From Agaribacter marinus (GTDB taxonomy: Bacteria; Pseudomonadota; Gammaproteobacteria; Enterobacterales; Alteromonadaceae), in contig NZ_BSOT01000005.1 of the NCBI RefSeq assembly GCF_030160655.1, positions 868,001 to 932,000 of the forward strand: a stretch of DNA of 64,000 nucleotides, in the 5' to 3' direction. Shown here piece by piece: positions 29,141-37,815 of the stretch. Numbering within the stretch: the stretch's first letter is position 1; each line of letters begins with the position of its first letter. A program made the translations under genes and the position numbers. The notes beneath the pieces were generated by a model, which saw nothing but the letters and a program-made list of their open reading frames with translations, searched no databases and was not told where the DNA came from.

Positions 29141-30193
29141 CTATTTGTGCGATTTCAACAAGGAATCAAATCGTTTCAATATGTCTACGTGAGTATCCGT
29201 CTTTCCGTGCTCACGTTTTTTTATCAAGGCGGTGATTAGGCGATTTCCTGGTGCTGAAATATCCAATTTAGCGGCCTCGTCAATGACCTTACCGTTGATA
29301 AAATCGACTTCCGTTGTTTTATTTGCTGACAAATCCCAAAACATTGATGAGCGAGCCAAGGGATCAATCGTAAGCATTTTTTGCGCAAGCAAATTAAAAA
29401 TGGCATTGGGTAAGCGCAAAAATACTGGTAACCATTTATTCGGCAAATTTGTGATTTTCGGTAGTTTAATTTTTTGTTTTTTCGTTACTTTTAGTAGTTC
29501 ATCCATCAAAAGTGCAATTACTAGTCGGTATCGCCTATCTTGCAACATCTCTTTTACCGGTACATCGATTAGTGCATTTACAGCATTACTTAGGTTAAGT
29601 TGCAGTTTTGCCCATTGTAATGCTGTCATTTGATAGGAAATGTCTATTGGTAGATTGTCCGAGGCTAACTGGCTTACTAACCACTTAATCGATGTTTCGA
29701 TAGTAGAGGTGACCTCTAAGGTTAGATTGCCTTCAGAACTTCGATGAAAATTGCCGGGGTGTTTTTGCACGACATTAAATGGCACCATTGCCCGAATGAC
29801 TTCGTTCTGAGGAAATGCTAGCTTAATGCCCTTATGGGTATTCACCCCATTTTGACAACAAATAATTATCGTTTGCTCGTCGATACAGTTTTTTACTTCT
29901 TCAATCACGTCTTCTAGCGACGTACACTTAACTGTTAGCCAAAGCACATCCGCTTTTTCATGTAAATTATCAATGTTATTTTTATCTACTAAATTCGGTA
30001 AATTACTGACAGTGTAAGTGTTTCCTAGATAGTCACTGATTGAGTAATGCGCGTGTAATTCATCCGCTTTTTCTGGCTTTATATATAGACTAAGTAATTG
30101 ACGGGATTTAATAAGAGACGCGCCTAAATAGCACCCAATCAAACCCGCCCCAAAGACAATGTGATGAGCATCATGTTGTGGTATCTTAGGCAT
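29141..30193 (-). CDS. 2-dehydropantoate 2-reductase family protein
   Basis: A ketopantoate-reductase-like (ApbA/PanE) NADPH oxidoreductase of 350 residues. The N-terminal Rossmann motif is HIVFGAGLIGCYLGASLI. The NGV loop CCQNGVNTHKGI matches the family, and the C-terminal domain has the motif MFWDLSANKTTEVDFINGKV. Ketopantoate reduction for coenzyme A synthesis is the obvious role, but the family also has members with other 2-keto acid substrates. The start is set at ATG 30193, with AGGAG eight bases upstream; an in-frame GTG at 30199 is only two bases from AGGAG. Confidence 0.85.
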   Translation of the reverse strand: MPKIPQHDAHHIVFGAGLIGCYLGASLIKSRQLLSLYIKPEKADELHAHYSISDYLGNTYTVSNLPNLVDKNNIDNLHEKADVLWLTVKCTSLEDVIEEVKNCIDEQTIIICCQNGVNTHKGIKLAFPQNEVIRAMVPFNVVQKHPGNFHRSSEGNLTLEVTSTIETSIKWLVSQLASDNLPIDISYQMTALQWAKLQLNLSNAVNALIDVPVKEMLQDRRYRLVIALLMDELLKVTKKQKIKLPKITNLPNKWLPVFLRLPNAIFNLLAQKMLTIDPLARSSMFWDLSANKTTEVDFINGKVIDEAAKLDISAPGNRLITALIKKREHGKTDTHVDILKRFDSLLKSHK

Positions 30194-30291
30194 TTTCACG
30201 ACTCCTAGATAAATGAATCAATAGGCACTTTAGTTGATTGTCTGTCTATTTATCTCAACCGCTTAACGGACATTTTCAATGTTGACTATTT

Positions 30292-31623
30292 ATGTTGCAA
30301 GTGATGACGCACGCTAAAACCGCTATTTTTATTGGTTATGTATGGCCAGAACCAAATACGACCGCTGCTGGTCAAAATATTCTTAGTTACATGACGACCC
30401 TTGTCGAAAACAATTGGCATGTTCACTTTTGGTGTGCAGCGGATAAAGGCGTGCACGCCGTTGATTTAGAACAACATAATGTTAATGTACAGCAAATAAA
30501 ACTGAATGACGACAGTTTCAATCAATCATTAAAAACTTGCATGCCGAGCATTGTCATTTTTGATCGTTTTTTAACGGAAGAACAATTTGCATGGCGGGTA
30601 GCAGAAACATGTCCTGATGCTCTAAGAGTACTGGATTGCGAAGACCTACATTTTCTGCGTCACGGCAGAGAAGTTTTGCATAAACAATCACTAAAAATTA
30701 GAAAAAAGACCTTAAAAGCAACCCAGCCAGAACAATATCAAACAAGCAACGATATATTTGCCGAGGTATCACTTTCCTTATTACACACACCACAGTTTCA
30801 CAGAGAGTTAGCGAGTATTATGCGCTGCGATTTGGTAATTACGCTCTCTTCATTTGAGAGGCAAGTACTGCAAGATAAATACGGCGTAGCAAAAGATAAC
30901 ACAATGCACCTCCCCTTTATCAGGCCTAAGCCTAAAGGTCACTCACCCACATTTGAAGCTCGACAAAACATAGTAACCATTGGTAACTTGAAACATCGAC
31001 CAAATGTTGTCGCAATTGAGCATTTGGTTGAACGCATTATGCCGCCCCTACGTAAACATATTCCTGGCATAGAACTGCATGTTTATGGTGATTATGCTCC
31101 CCCCAGAATATTGCAATTACACAACCCCAAGAAAGGCATTTTTATACTGGGCTTTGTGAAAGATCATATACACGTTATTAGTCACGCTAGATTACTTGTT
31201 GCTCCCCTGCACTTCGGTGCAGGTGTGAAAGGGAAGCTTTTGGACGCAATGACATGCATGACACCTTCTGTTACTACCCCTATTGGTGCTGAGGGAATCA
31301 ATATAGTCCATTGGCCTGGTGCAATTTGCACAGATGACGCAATGTTTGTAGATAAGACAATCGCCTTATACACCGACAAATCTCTGTGGACAGAAGCGTC
31401 TGAATTTACTCGAAGTCAAGATAATGTGCATTTTTCTATAAGCGATAATCAACGATATTTGATCTCTAGGCTTACTCATGCGCTAGAAAATCGTCATCTC
31501 TACAGAGCAAAGAACTTCCTACAAGGCATAATGATGCAACAAGGCATGCAAGCCTCAAAATATATGAGCCAATGGATAGTGGCGAAAAACAAACTTAAAG
31601 TACTGATTGAAGACGAGAAATAA
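30292..31623 (+). CDS. Glycosyltransferase (GT4-like)
   Basis: A 443-residue cytoplasmic glycosyltransferase of GT-B fold. The N-terminal domain contains YVWPEPNTTAAGQNILSYM. The C-terminal nucleotide-sugar-binding domain contains VTIGNLKHRPNVVAIEHLV and then LHFGAGVKGKLLDAM, followed by SVTTPIGAEGI. The sugar donor and acceptor are unknown, and no polysaccharide cluster surrounds it. The start could be the ATG at 30292 or the in-frame ATG at 30304; neither has a clear Shine-Dalgarno sequence. Its 3' end overlaps the desulfurase fusion gene by 29 bases, tail to tail. Confidence 0.83.
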   Translation: MLQVMTHAKTAIFIGYVWPEPNTTAAGQNILSYMTTLVENNWHVHFWCAADKGVHAVDLEQHNVNVQQIKLNDDSFNQSLKTCMPSIVIFDRFLTEEQFAWRVAETCPDALRVLDCEDLHFLRHGREVLHKQSLKIRKKTLKATQPEQYQTSNDIFAEVSLSLLHTPQFHRELASIMRCDLVITLSSFERQVLQDKYGVAKDNTMHLPFIRPKPKGHSPTFEARQNIVTIGNLKHRPNVVAIEHLVERIMPPLRKHIPGIELHVYGDYAPPRILQLHNPKKGIFILGFVKDHIHVISHARLLVAPLHFGAGVKGKLLDAMTCMTPSVTTPIGAEGINIVHWPGAICTDDAMFVDKTIALYTDKSLWTEASEFTRSQDNVHFSISDNQRYLISRLTHALENRHLYRAKNFLQGIMMQQGMQASKYMSQWIVAKNKLKVLIEDEK

Positions 31624-33262
31624 TTTTATTAACGCCGTCTCTTCTACCAACGCTAAAATATGAGGATAACCCTAGCTCTTCTAAATAATTAGAGTAGTTT
31701 ACCTTATTACCCGCTTTAGTAACATAAAGAAGCAATGCCAGTATTCCTCGAATGACTTTACTGTCTGAATATGCCTGCCACCCATGTTCAACATTAAACC
31801 TTAGCCAAACAGCCGCTTCACACCCATCGATTGCGCTTAATTCATTCCGCTCTTCCTGTGGCAGTGTCTTGAGACATTTGCTTAACAACAACAATGCGCG
31901 GTGTTTTGTACTCCAATCAGACGCTTGAATAATATCGTCAATCAGCGCTTTTTCGTTTGATGGCCTTTCCTGCATCTCGTTTTTGAGTAATAAAGACTTT
32001 TTGTCATTGTTTTTGATATCACCAAGTGAATGCAATAATGCAGAAATAAAGCGGTCTACATCTGTTTTGTCATTATATGCACCCAAAGATATGCGTAAAC
32101 ACGCACCAAGCGCTAGACTACTGAGCAATGGCATAGCGCAATGATGGCCGTAGCGCAGCGATATATCTTGATGCCATAGTTGCTCGGCAAGGCTATGATT
32201 GTCTGCACTTTCGTGGATAAATGAGACGATGCCAATGTTGCCTTCTGGTGCCTCAATATTCTCATTTGTATTAATTTGTGCGCTTTCATTCAGTACACTC
32301 GACAACCCGATATTGCCCAATATTCTTAAGTCATTCACCTTGCGTAGTTGCTGCAATAGGTATTGAGATAGCCTTCGCTCGTGAGAAATAATTTGATGGA
32401 AATTTTCCATCAAAAATAACGCGGCATGTTTTATGCCGATAACACCAGTGATGTTGGGTGTCCCCGCTTCAAATTTCAGTGGTGGTGGTTGTGCAGTAAA
32501 CGTTTGATAAGATACATTGCTCACCATTTCTCCACCAAGTTTAGATACCTGCATTGTCGCTAGTTGGTGATATTTACCAAAGAGGATCCCAACACCCGTT
32601 GGTCCATACATTTTATGCCCACTAAATACATAGAAGTCGCAATTCAAATCTGTCATATCGACACTTAAGTGGGCAACGGCTTGCGTACCATCAATCACCG
32701 TGATGGCGTTGTATTTATTGGCAAGCAGACACAATTGCTTAATCGGATAGATGTTGCCCAGTACATTTGAAACATGCGCACAGGCTATTAAACATACATC
32801 CTCATCGATAAGCTTCACCCATTGTTCAAAAGTCGTTGGAGAAAACGTACCATTTTCAGACAGTGGCAATACTTCAATTGACAAATCTAAACGCTTAGCC
32901 AATTTTTGCCATGGCAATAAATTAGCATGGTGTTCACTCGCGCATACTAGAATTTTAGTGCCCACTAAATTGGATGTCGATAGACCATCTGCAATCATAT
33001 TGATGCTTTCTGTCGCGCCACTGGTAAATACTATTTCGTCGCTATTGGCATTAATTAGCTTGGCAAGCACTGCTCGTGAACTTTCATATGTTTCCGTCGC
33101 TAATGTCGCTTTGCGATATGCAGCACGGTGCACAGTTGCATTATCTGTCGCTAAAAAACGTTGGTTTGAATCAATTACATGCTGCAGACGCTGCGTTGTA
33201 GCAGCACTGTCTAAGTAAGTCACAGAGGGGTTTGCAGTAAAAAAAGGAAAATGATGCTTCAC
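31595..33262 (-). CDS. Cysteine desulfurase-SufE fusion (CsdA-CsdE-like)
   Basis: One 555-residue chain joins two normally separate sulfur-transfer proteins. Residues 1 to about 405 are a class V aminotransferase-fold cysteine desulfurase. It opens with TYLDSAATTQ; the PLP lysine is K217 in SGHKMYGPTGVG, and the persulfide cysteine is C375 in RYGHHCAMPLL. After a charged linker, residues from about 425 form a SufE domain; its acceptor cysteine is C481 in IDGCEAAVWLRF, followed by SDSKVIRGILALLLYV. Both catalytic cysteines are present, so the fusion looks active. The start is GTG at 33262 with a weak Shine-Dalgarno sequence. No csdL/tcdA or suf genes are adjacent. Confidence 0.9.
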   Translation of the reverse strand: MKHHFPFFTANPSVTYLDSAATTQRLQHVIDSNQRFLATDNATVHRAAYRKATLATETYESSRAVLAKLINANSDEIVFTSGATESINMIADGLSTSNLVGTKILVCASEHHANLLPWQKLAKRLDLSIEVLPLSENGTFSPTTFEQWVKLIDEDVCLIACAHVSNVLGNIYPIKQLCLLANKYNAITVIDGTQAVAHLSVDMTDLNCDFYVFSGHKMYGPTGVGILFGKYHQLATMQVSKLGGEMVSNVSYQTFTAQPPPLKFEAGTPNITGVIGIKHAALFLMENFHQIISHERRLSQYLLQQLRKVNDLRILGNIGLSSVLNESAQINTNENIEAPEGNIGIVSFIHESADNHSLAEQLWHQDISLRYGHHCAMPLLSSLALGACLRISLGAYNDKTDVDRFISALLHSLGDIKNNDKKSLLLKNEMQERPSNEKALIDDIIQASDWSTKHRALLLLSKCLKTLPQEERNELSAIDGCEAAVWLRFNVEHGWQAYSDSKVIRGILALLLYVTKAGNKVNYSNYLEELGLSSYFSVGRRDGVNKIISRLQSVL

Positions 33263-33472
33263 AAATTTTTATAACTTTTCTTTATAATCTTTTTACAGTA
33301 TAAATTGAACACTCAGGATGACCAAAACTTTGTTTCAAAGTAGATGTTATATTTAACGCAACACTGACATAATTCACGACCTTTGCGACTGACTTTGATA
33401 CACTATTTTACTTACACAAACATATTACCCACCAATCACCTATTCAAGTGATTTTGTTATACGGGATGACTA

Positions 33473-34117
33473 GTGACATTTATTCAACTCATTTGCACAA
33501 TAACGTTCTGTGCCATCTTTGCATACGCCGTTAAAAATACCGAACTAAGGACGTTGACGAAGGATAAAAGGTTACAACATCGATTATTTGGCACATCAAC
33601 TGCCTTATTTATCCTATGGTTATTTAGGGTCAGTATTCATGACGGTTTAGTAATGCACTTCTTAGGTTTAACCGCTCTTACCCTTATCTTAGGTTTTCGA
33701 TGGTCACTGATTAGTGCAACGGCTGTTTTGCTAGCACTAACAGGTTTAGGATACGAGAACCTTGAATCCTTCGGTGTAAACGGGCTACTGGGTATATTGT
33801 TGCCGTTGATTGCCAGTTACAGCATTTATACTGTAACGTTTCACAAAATGCAGCGGCATCTATTTATATATATCTTCTTATGTGCATTTTTAGCGGGCGC
33901 TATTTCCATTGCCTTAAAAATGGGGTTAATGAGTGCATATTTTTATGTTGACGGTTTATATGCATGGGACGTCATTGCCTACAACTATACGCAAATGATT
34001 ATCTTATTGGTTTTTCAAGAAGCATTTTTTAACGGTATGCTAATGACTTGCTTAATCATATACAAACCGCAATGGGTTTATACTTTTAGCGATAAATTTT
34101 ATTTAGACGGTAAATAA
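33473..34117 (+). CDS. CbiM-like ECF transporter permease family membrane protein (COG3235)
   Basis: A 214-residue inner-membrane protein with about six hydrophobic helices. The motif SFGVNGLLGILLPLIASYSIY and the C-terminal EAFFNGMLMTCLIIYKPQWV are features I associate with COG3235, annotated as energy-coupling-factor (cobalt/nickel CbiM-like) permeases. No ATPase or other ECF subunit is adjacent, so transport is uncertain. The start is GTG at 33473; an ATG seven bases upstream is out of frame. It converges on an uncharacterised secreted-protein gene. Confidence 0.7.
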   Translation: MTFIQLICTITFCAIFAYAVKNTELRTLTKDKRLQHRLFGTSTALFILWLFRVSIHDGLVMHFLGLTALTLILGFRWSLISATAVLLALTGLGYENLESFGVNGLLGILLPLIASYSIYTVTFHKMQRHLFIYIFLCAFLAGAISIALKMGLMSAYFYVDGLYAWDVIAYNYTQMIILLVFQEAFFNGMLMTCLIIYKPQWVYTFSDKFYLDGK

Positions 34118-34141
34118 CCTGATGTGATAGTTAAATAATAA

Positions 34142-35071
34142 CTAAGGCAAACGTAATTTTTCCCTTAACGCGCCATCTTCCACCCGTTTTTTGTTCCAAT
34201 AGTCTGTTTTTAAGGTGTCGATATACTCCGCGCTTGTCGTCATATAGCTTGCGGCTTCGCCAAAACCACTCACATAACTTTCATACCAGCTCATAATTTT
34301 ATGTGGGAAGGCACGTTCAAAATTAATCACTAATTCACGTTCCAATTCAGGATAGCTAATTATGTAGGTGTATTCCTTTTCATTCTGCGTAAGTTTGGCG
34401 TCTGCTGAGTAGGCGGTAACTTTTTCATGTCTCAAGCGCAGATACTCAAATGACGGTATTATCGAAATGTTCCCTTGGGGCAAAGCGCTTGGCGCTATGC
34501 GAAGTTTTACCCACAACTCACTTTCTAAATGCGTTGGCGTTAAGTTAAGTGAGAAATCCCCCTCAGATTCAAAATATGAAAAGCCTTGAATCTCATAACT
34601 TTCACGATGATTAAGTTGCGTAAACACATGACCACACCATTCCTGGACACTTGACGTTACCTTTAACGCGTGGTCACGCGATTCAACAGGAAAAAATACG
34701 CTTGTCATAATTGAATATGGGTACAAACCTGTTTCAAATTTTTTAGTGGCATTTAGTTTTAAGGTATGAATATTGTCTTTTGCAGTATAATCATCTGCTT
34801 TAATCTGGGTCGTCGGATTAGTTGGTTCTGTGACATATATCAGGGTTGATGTGCCTTCGTGAATCTCGCCATATCTAGCCTGCTTTAACCGATAAGAACT
34901 CAATTCCGCCTGACCAGAATACCAATAGGATTTAGCGGGTTCAGACCAAATAGAGGTATTCCGCTCTTCAGCTGCGTGATGCGCAATAGCATTTGCATTC
35001 CAAACAACAATAAAAAGCGTTAAAAGAATAAGGGTGGCGCGATTTTCAAAATAAGTGCGGGCAGTGTCCAT
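34142..35071 (-). CDS. Conserved secreted protein of unknown function
   Basis: A 309-residue protein with an N-terminal signal peptide or anchor (ATLILLTLFIVVWNANAIAHH). The mature part contains a conserved-looking segment, YWYSGQAELSSYRLKQARYG, then EIHEGTSTLIYVTE. I recall similar sequences in Bacteroidetes and marine gammaproteobacteria, sometimes mislabelled as septum formation inhibitor Maf. It has none of the Maf nucleotide-binding motifs and is predicted to be exported. The rest is beta-rich. No strong Shine-Dalgarno sequence precedes the ATG. Function unknown. Confidence 0.7.
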   Translation of the reverse strand: MDTARTYFENRATLILLTLFIVVWNANAIAHHAAEERNTSIWSEPAKSYWYSGQAELSSYRLKQARYGEIHEGTSTLIYVTEPTNPTTQIKADDYTAKDNIHTLKLNATKKFETGLYPYSIMTSVFFPVESRDHALKVTSSVQEWCGHVFTQLNHRESYEIQGFSYFESEGDFSLNLTPTHLESELWVKLRIAPSALPQGNISIIPSFEYLRLRHEKVTAYSADAKLTQNEKEYTYIISYPELERELVINFERAFPHKIMSWYESYVSGFGEAASYMTTSAEYIDTLKTDYWNKKRVEDGALREKLRLP

Positions 35072-35141
35072 AAGTATCTAGCTTAGCTATTTGCTTCATT
35101 TGCAAAGAATCATAGCGTTAACTTACAACAGAAGCACAAGT

Positions 35142-35190
35142 GAATTTATAAAATTTCTGTAAAGAATGTCTGTCAAAACCTTATAAATTC
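35142..35190. repeat. Perfect 10-base inverted repeat with 29-base spacing
   Basis: Arms 35142-35151 and 35181-35190 (GAATTTATAA and its complement) lie between the phosphoribosyltransferase and the secreted-protein gene. It could be a weak terminator for the former or an operator for the latter. Confidence 0.35.
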
Positions 35191-35237
35191 AATGCCCTAA
35201 ACGCACTGTATAGGACGACTGCCTGATTTTAAACCTA

Positions 35238-35801
35238 CTATTTGGCTGTTAAAATATCTAAAATTGGTGCTAACTCTTGCTTGCCATTCATTATTTCTTC
35301 AGGCGTTAAACCAGATAGTTCATGCGGGAAAACCAACCATTCGCTACTTTCATGTACGTAGTAATCAGGCGTAATGTCGGTCTTGTTATTTTGTGGTTTA
35401 TACCAAGGCGTCGCGACGCGGATTTCTTTTGGCGCATTTAGGCGCATAAGTACGTTAATTTGACTAACCAAGGCTTGGATACTTCTACCAGAATCGAATA
35501 CGTCATCAACGATTAGTAATTTATCTTCGGCATTCGCATTTTCGACAAGGTAGTGTAAGCCATGCACACGAATTTCTTTAGATTGCTGATTAATACCATA
35601 GTAAGAGGACGTGCGAACAGCAATGTGATCAGTGGGTGCATTGCGATATTCGAAATATTCTTGAACAGCAATACCAATTGGTGCACCACCGCGCCATATA
35701 CCTACAATAAAATCAGGTCTAAAGCCGTCTTTATACGCTTTATCCGCGACCAAAAAAGAATCTCTCAGTAACGCGGCAGAATCGATAAAATGTTTATTCA
35801 A
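35238..35801 (-). CDS. Purine phosphoribosyltransferase (hypoxanthine/xanthine type)
   Basis: A 187-residue type I phosphoribosyltransferase. The PRPP-binding loop is LLIVDDVFDSGRSI near residue 95, and FIVGIWRGGAPIGIAV is the N-terminal PPi loop. It probably salvages hypoxanthine, guanine or xanthine. The start codon is TTG at 35801, supported by AAGGG six bases upstream; an upstream ATG runs into a stop at once. It lies downstream of lolC on the same strand with about 95 bases between. Confidence 0.82.
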   Translation of the reverse strand: MNKHFIDSAALLRDSFLVADKAYKDGFRPDFIVGIWRGGAPIGIAVQEYFEYRNAPTDHIAVRTSSYYGINQQSKEIRVHGLHYLVENANAEDKLLIVDDVFDSGRSIQALVSQINVLMRLNAPKEIRVATPWYKPQNNKTDITPDYYVHESSEWLVFPHELSGLTPEEIMNGKQELAPILDILTAK

Positions 35802-35896
35802 ACTTAACCCTTTGGTTTCATGTACTTTGCATTAATGCACAAAGTCAAAATCACTATGGCGCGAAGTATAGCACCAAATATCATAAGGTGAAGTGC

Positions 35897-37096
35897 TTAT
35901 GCCGTTCGCAACCCATTTGCCGGTTTTATGGCCGCAGCCATTTTTGCCGGATATAAAGAAGCCAGGCCACAAAGTAAAATGGTACAGGATAAAATTAGGG
36001 TAACTTGTAGCCAGCGCACGTCAATCGGCAAGCTCTGTCCATTGTCACCAAACGCCAAGCCGAAGTTCATCAAGTCTAACAGAGGATTCAACAAATAAAC
36101 GCCACCAAGGCCTAAAATTACACCCCCAACTACGCCCACACAGCCATTAAAAATGCCGTTAAGGACGAATACTTGTGTTATTTGTCGAGGCAACATGCCT
36201 TGTGTTTGCAATATGGCGATATCGGCTCGTTTTTCAGCGACGACCATAACTAACGCCGACACCACATTAAAGCCAGCGACTAAAATCACTAGCGTAAGCA
36301 TCAAGGTCATCATGTTTTTTTCCATCTTAACTGCGTCGAATAACGCCCCCTGACGCTCTCGCCACAATGTAAAGTCGATATTTGCGTTACGTAAGGTACG
36401 GACTATTTTTTCATATTCAAAAGGATCTTGTAAAAATAAACGAGTAGTGGCAATTATTTCCGGTTTTTTACGCATCAACTTAGCAGCATCATGCCAATGT
36501 ACGACAACTACCTTGTCATCCATTTCAGATGCCACATTAAATATGCCAGTGACAGTAAAAAGGCGCTGGCTAGGCAGCTTACCAAATGGCGAATGTACGC
36601 TCGTTTGTGGGCTAATTAAGCGCACCTTTTGCCCAACGCTCACCGACAACTGATTTGCTAGCGTTTGACTCAATACTAGGTTAAATTCACCCGCCCCTAA
36701 ACTGTCGTAACTACCCTGTCTCATTGACTGCGCAATCATCGAATATGCTGCATTTTTCTCAGTATCGACACCTTGTAAAATCACACCTTTCACATGTGTA
36801 CGTGACTGCACAACAACTTCCTGTTCAAGATAACTTGCCGTGCTTAATACACGCTCGTCGTCAAAATTCAATCCACTTACTTGATTTGGTGATGCACTCG
36901 CGACAACGTGAGGCAAAATACCCAATATTCTTGATTTGAGTTGTGCTTCTAGGCCATTCATCACAGATAACACAATGATGAGTGCCGCTATTCCTAGTGT
37001 GATCCCTAAAATCGAAAAACGATTAATGAACGCGACAAAACTACGTTTGCTTCCAGCTCTTGCATACCTAAGCGCAATAAACTGCGGTAACAGCAT
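35897..37096 (-). CDS. lolC: Lipoprotein-releasing ABC transporter permease LolC
   Basis: The second permease of the LolCDE complex; it recruits LolA in E. coli. The 399 residues contain the N-terminal helix ending LSVMNGLEAQLK and the LolC-type segments PFGKLPSQRLFTVTGIF, LWRERQGALFDAVKMEKNMM and ILQTQGMLPRQI. The large periplasmic domain lies between residues about 45 and 265, and three helices follow. It diverges from the PilZ-mfd-csiV group, keeping the mfd-lolC neighbourhood common in gammaproteobacteria, but lolD and lolE are 25 kb away. Confidence 0.9.
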   Translation of the reverse strand: MLLPQFIALRYARAGSKRSFVAFINRFSILGITLGIAALIIVLSVMNGLEAQLKSRILGILPHVVASASPNQVSGLNFDDERVLSTASYLEQEVVVQSRTHVKGVILQGVDTEKNAAYSMIAQSMRQGSYDSLGAGEFNLVLSQTLANQLSVSVGQKVRLISPQTSVHSPFGKLPSQRLFTVTGIFNVASEMDDKVVVVHWHDAAKLMRKKPEIIATTRLFLQDPFEYEKIVRTLRNANIDFTLWRERQGALFDAVKMEKNMMTLMLTLVILVAGFNVVSALVMVVAEKRADIAILQTQGMLPRQITQVFVLNGIFNGCVGVVGGVILGLGGVYLLNPLLDLMNFGLAFGDNGQSLPIDVRWLQVTLILSCTILLCGLASLYPAKMAAAIKPANGLRTA

Positions 37097-37206
37097 GAAA
37101 AATTAACCTTTTATTTCTGAATTACTTAAAGTTTACTATCATTTACTGGTCTTTGTATGAGAAAATTTAAGGCTACAAAAGAAAACTAACAAAATAGGAA
37201 TTTGCT

Positions 37207-37797
37207 TTGGATACCTTAGTCGAAAAACAAGCGCAATTTGCGTCTTTCTTTTTAATGGAACATCCATTGCCAATTAATATTCTACCGGCAAGCTCTGCGC
37301 AAACTACTGCGAGCATGCCTGAGTTTGAGCAGTCAATGCCTTACGCATTTAGAATTGCCGCAGAAATGTCTGAAATTGAAGCACAAGCATTGCGCCCATT
37401 TCGCAGTATGGGCGATAAATTTGAAGAGCTAGTGACCTACCTTCAACTCCAAGCAAAAAAAATGGACTTGATGATGTCTTATATTTTGCAGGAGCAAGAT
37501 GATCCAGAATATCGCCATGTTACGCAAAAGTTTGGTGGTGGCGGGATTATTGTCCAAACACAAATGCAAGTAGAGATAGGCGCAGCGGTTGTTATTAAAT
37601 TATTTCTTGAAGATGAATCAGCTGCAGTTTTTTGCCTTGCAGAAGCGGTGGATTCAGTAAAAACAGACGACGGATACGAAACCAGTTATTACTTTACGCA
37701 TATTCGCGAACAAGATCAGGAACTCCTTGTAAGAGCCAGCTTGCATCTACAAACTAAATTATTGCGCAAACAAAAATCGAAAAATAACAAACAATAG
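37207..37797 (+). CDS. PilZ domain-containing protein upstream of mfd
   Basis: A 196-residue protein with a helical N-terminal region (AAEMSEIEAQALRPF) and a C-terminal beta-barrel in which KFGGGGIIVQTQMQVEIGA looks like a PilZ core. It probably binds cyclic di-GMP or is a degenerate relative. The start codon is TTG at 37207, with AGGA about five bases upstream; the next in-frame ATG (residue 18) would remove part of the conserved region. It lies 18 bases before mfd and is likely in the same operon, a position I associate with this gene in Shewanella and Alteromonas. Confidence 0.65.
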   Translation: MDTLVEKQAQFASFFLMEHPLPINILPASSAQTTASMPEFEQSMPYAFRIAAEMSEIEAQALRPFRSMGDKFEELVTYLQLQAKKMDLMMSYILQEQDDPEYRHVTQKFGGGGIIVQTQMQVEIGAAVVIKLFLEDESAAVFCLAEAVDSVKTDDGYETSYYFTHIREQDQELLVRASLHLQTKLLRKQKSKNNKQ

Positions 37798-37815
37798 GCT
37801 TTACACCCAAATTAT

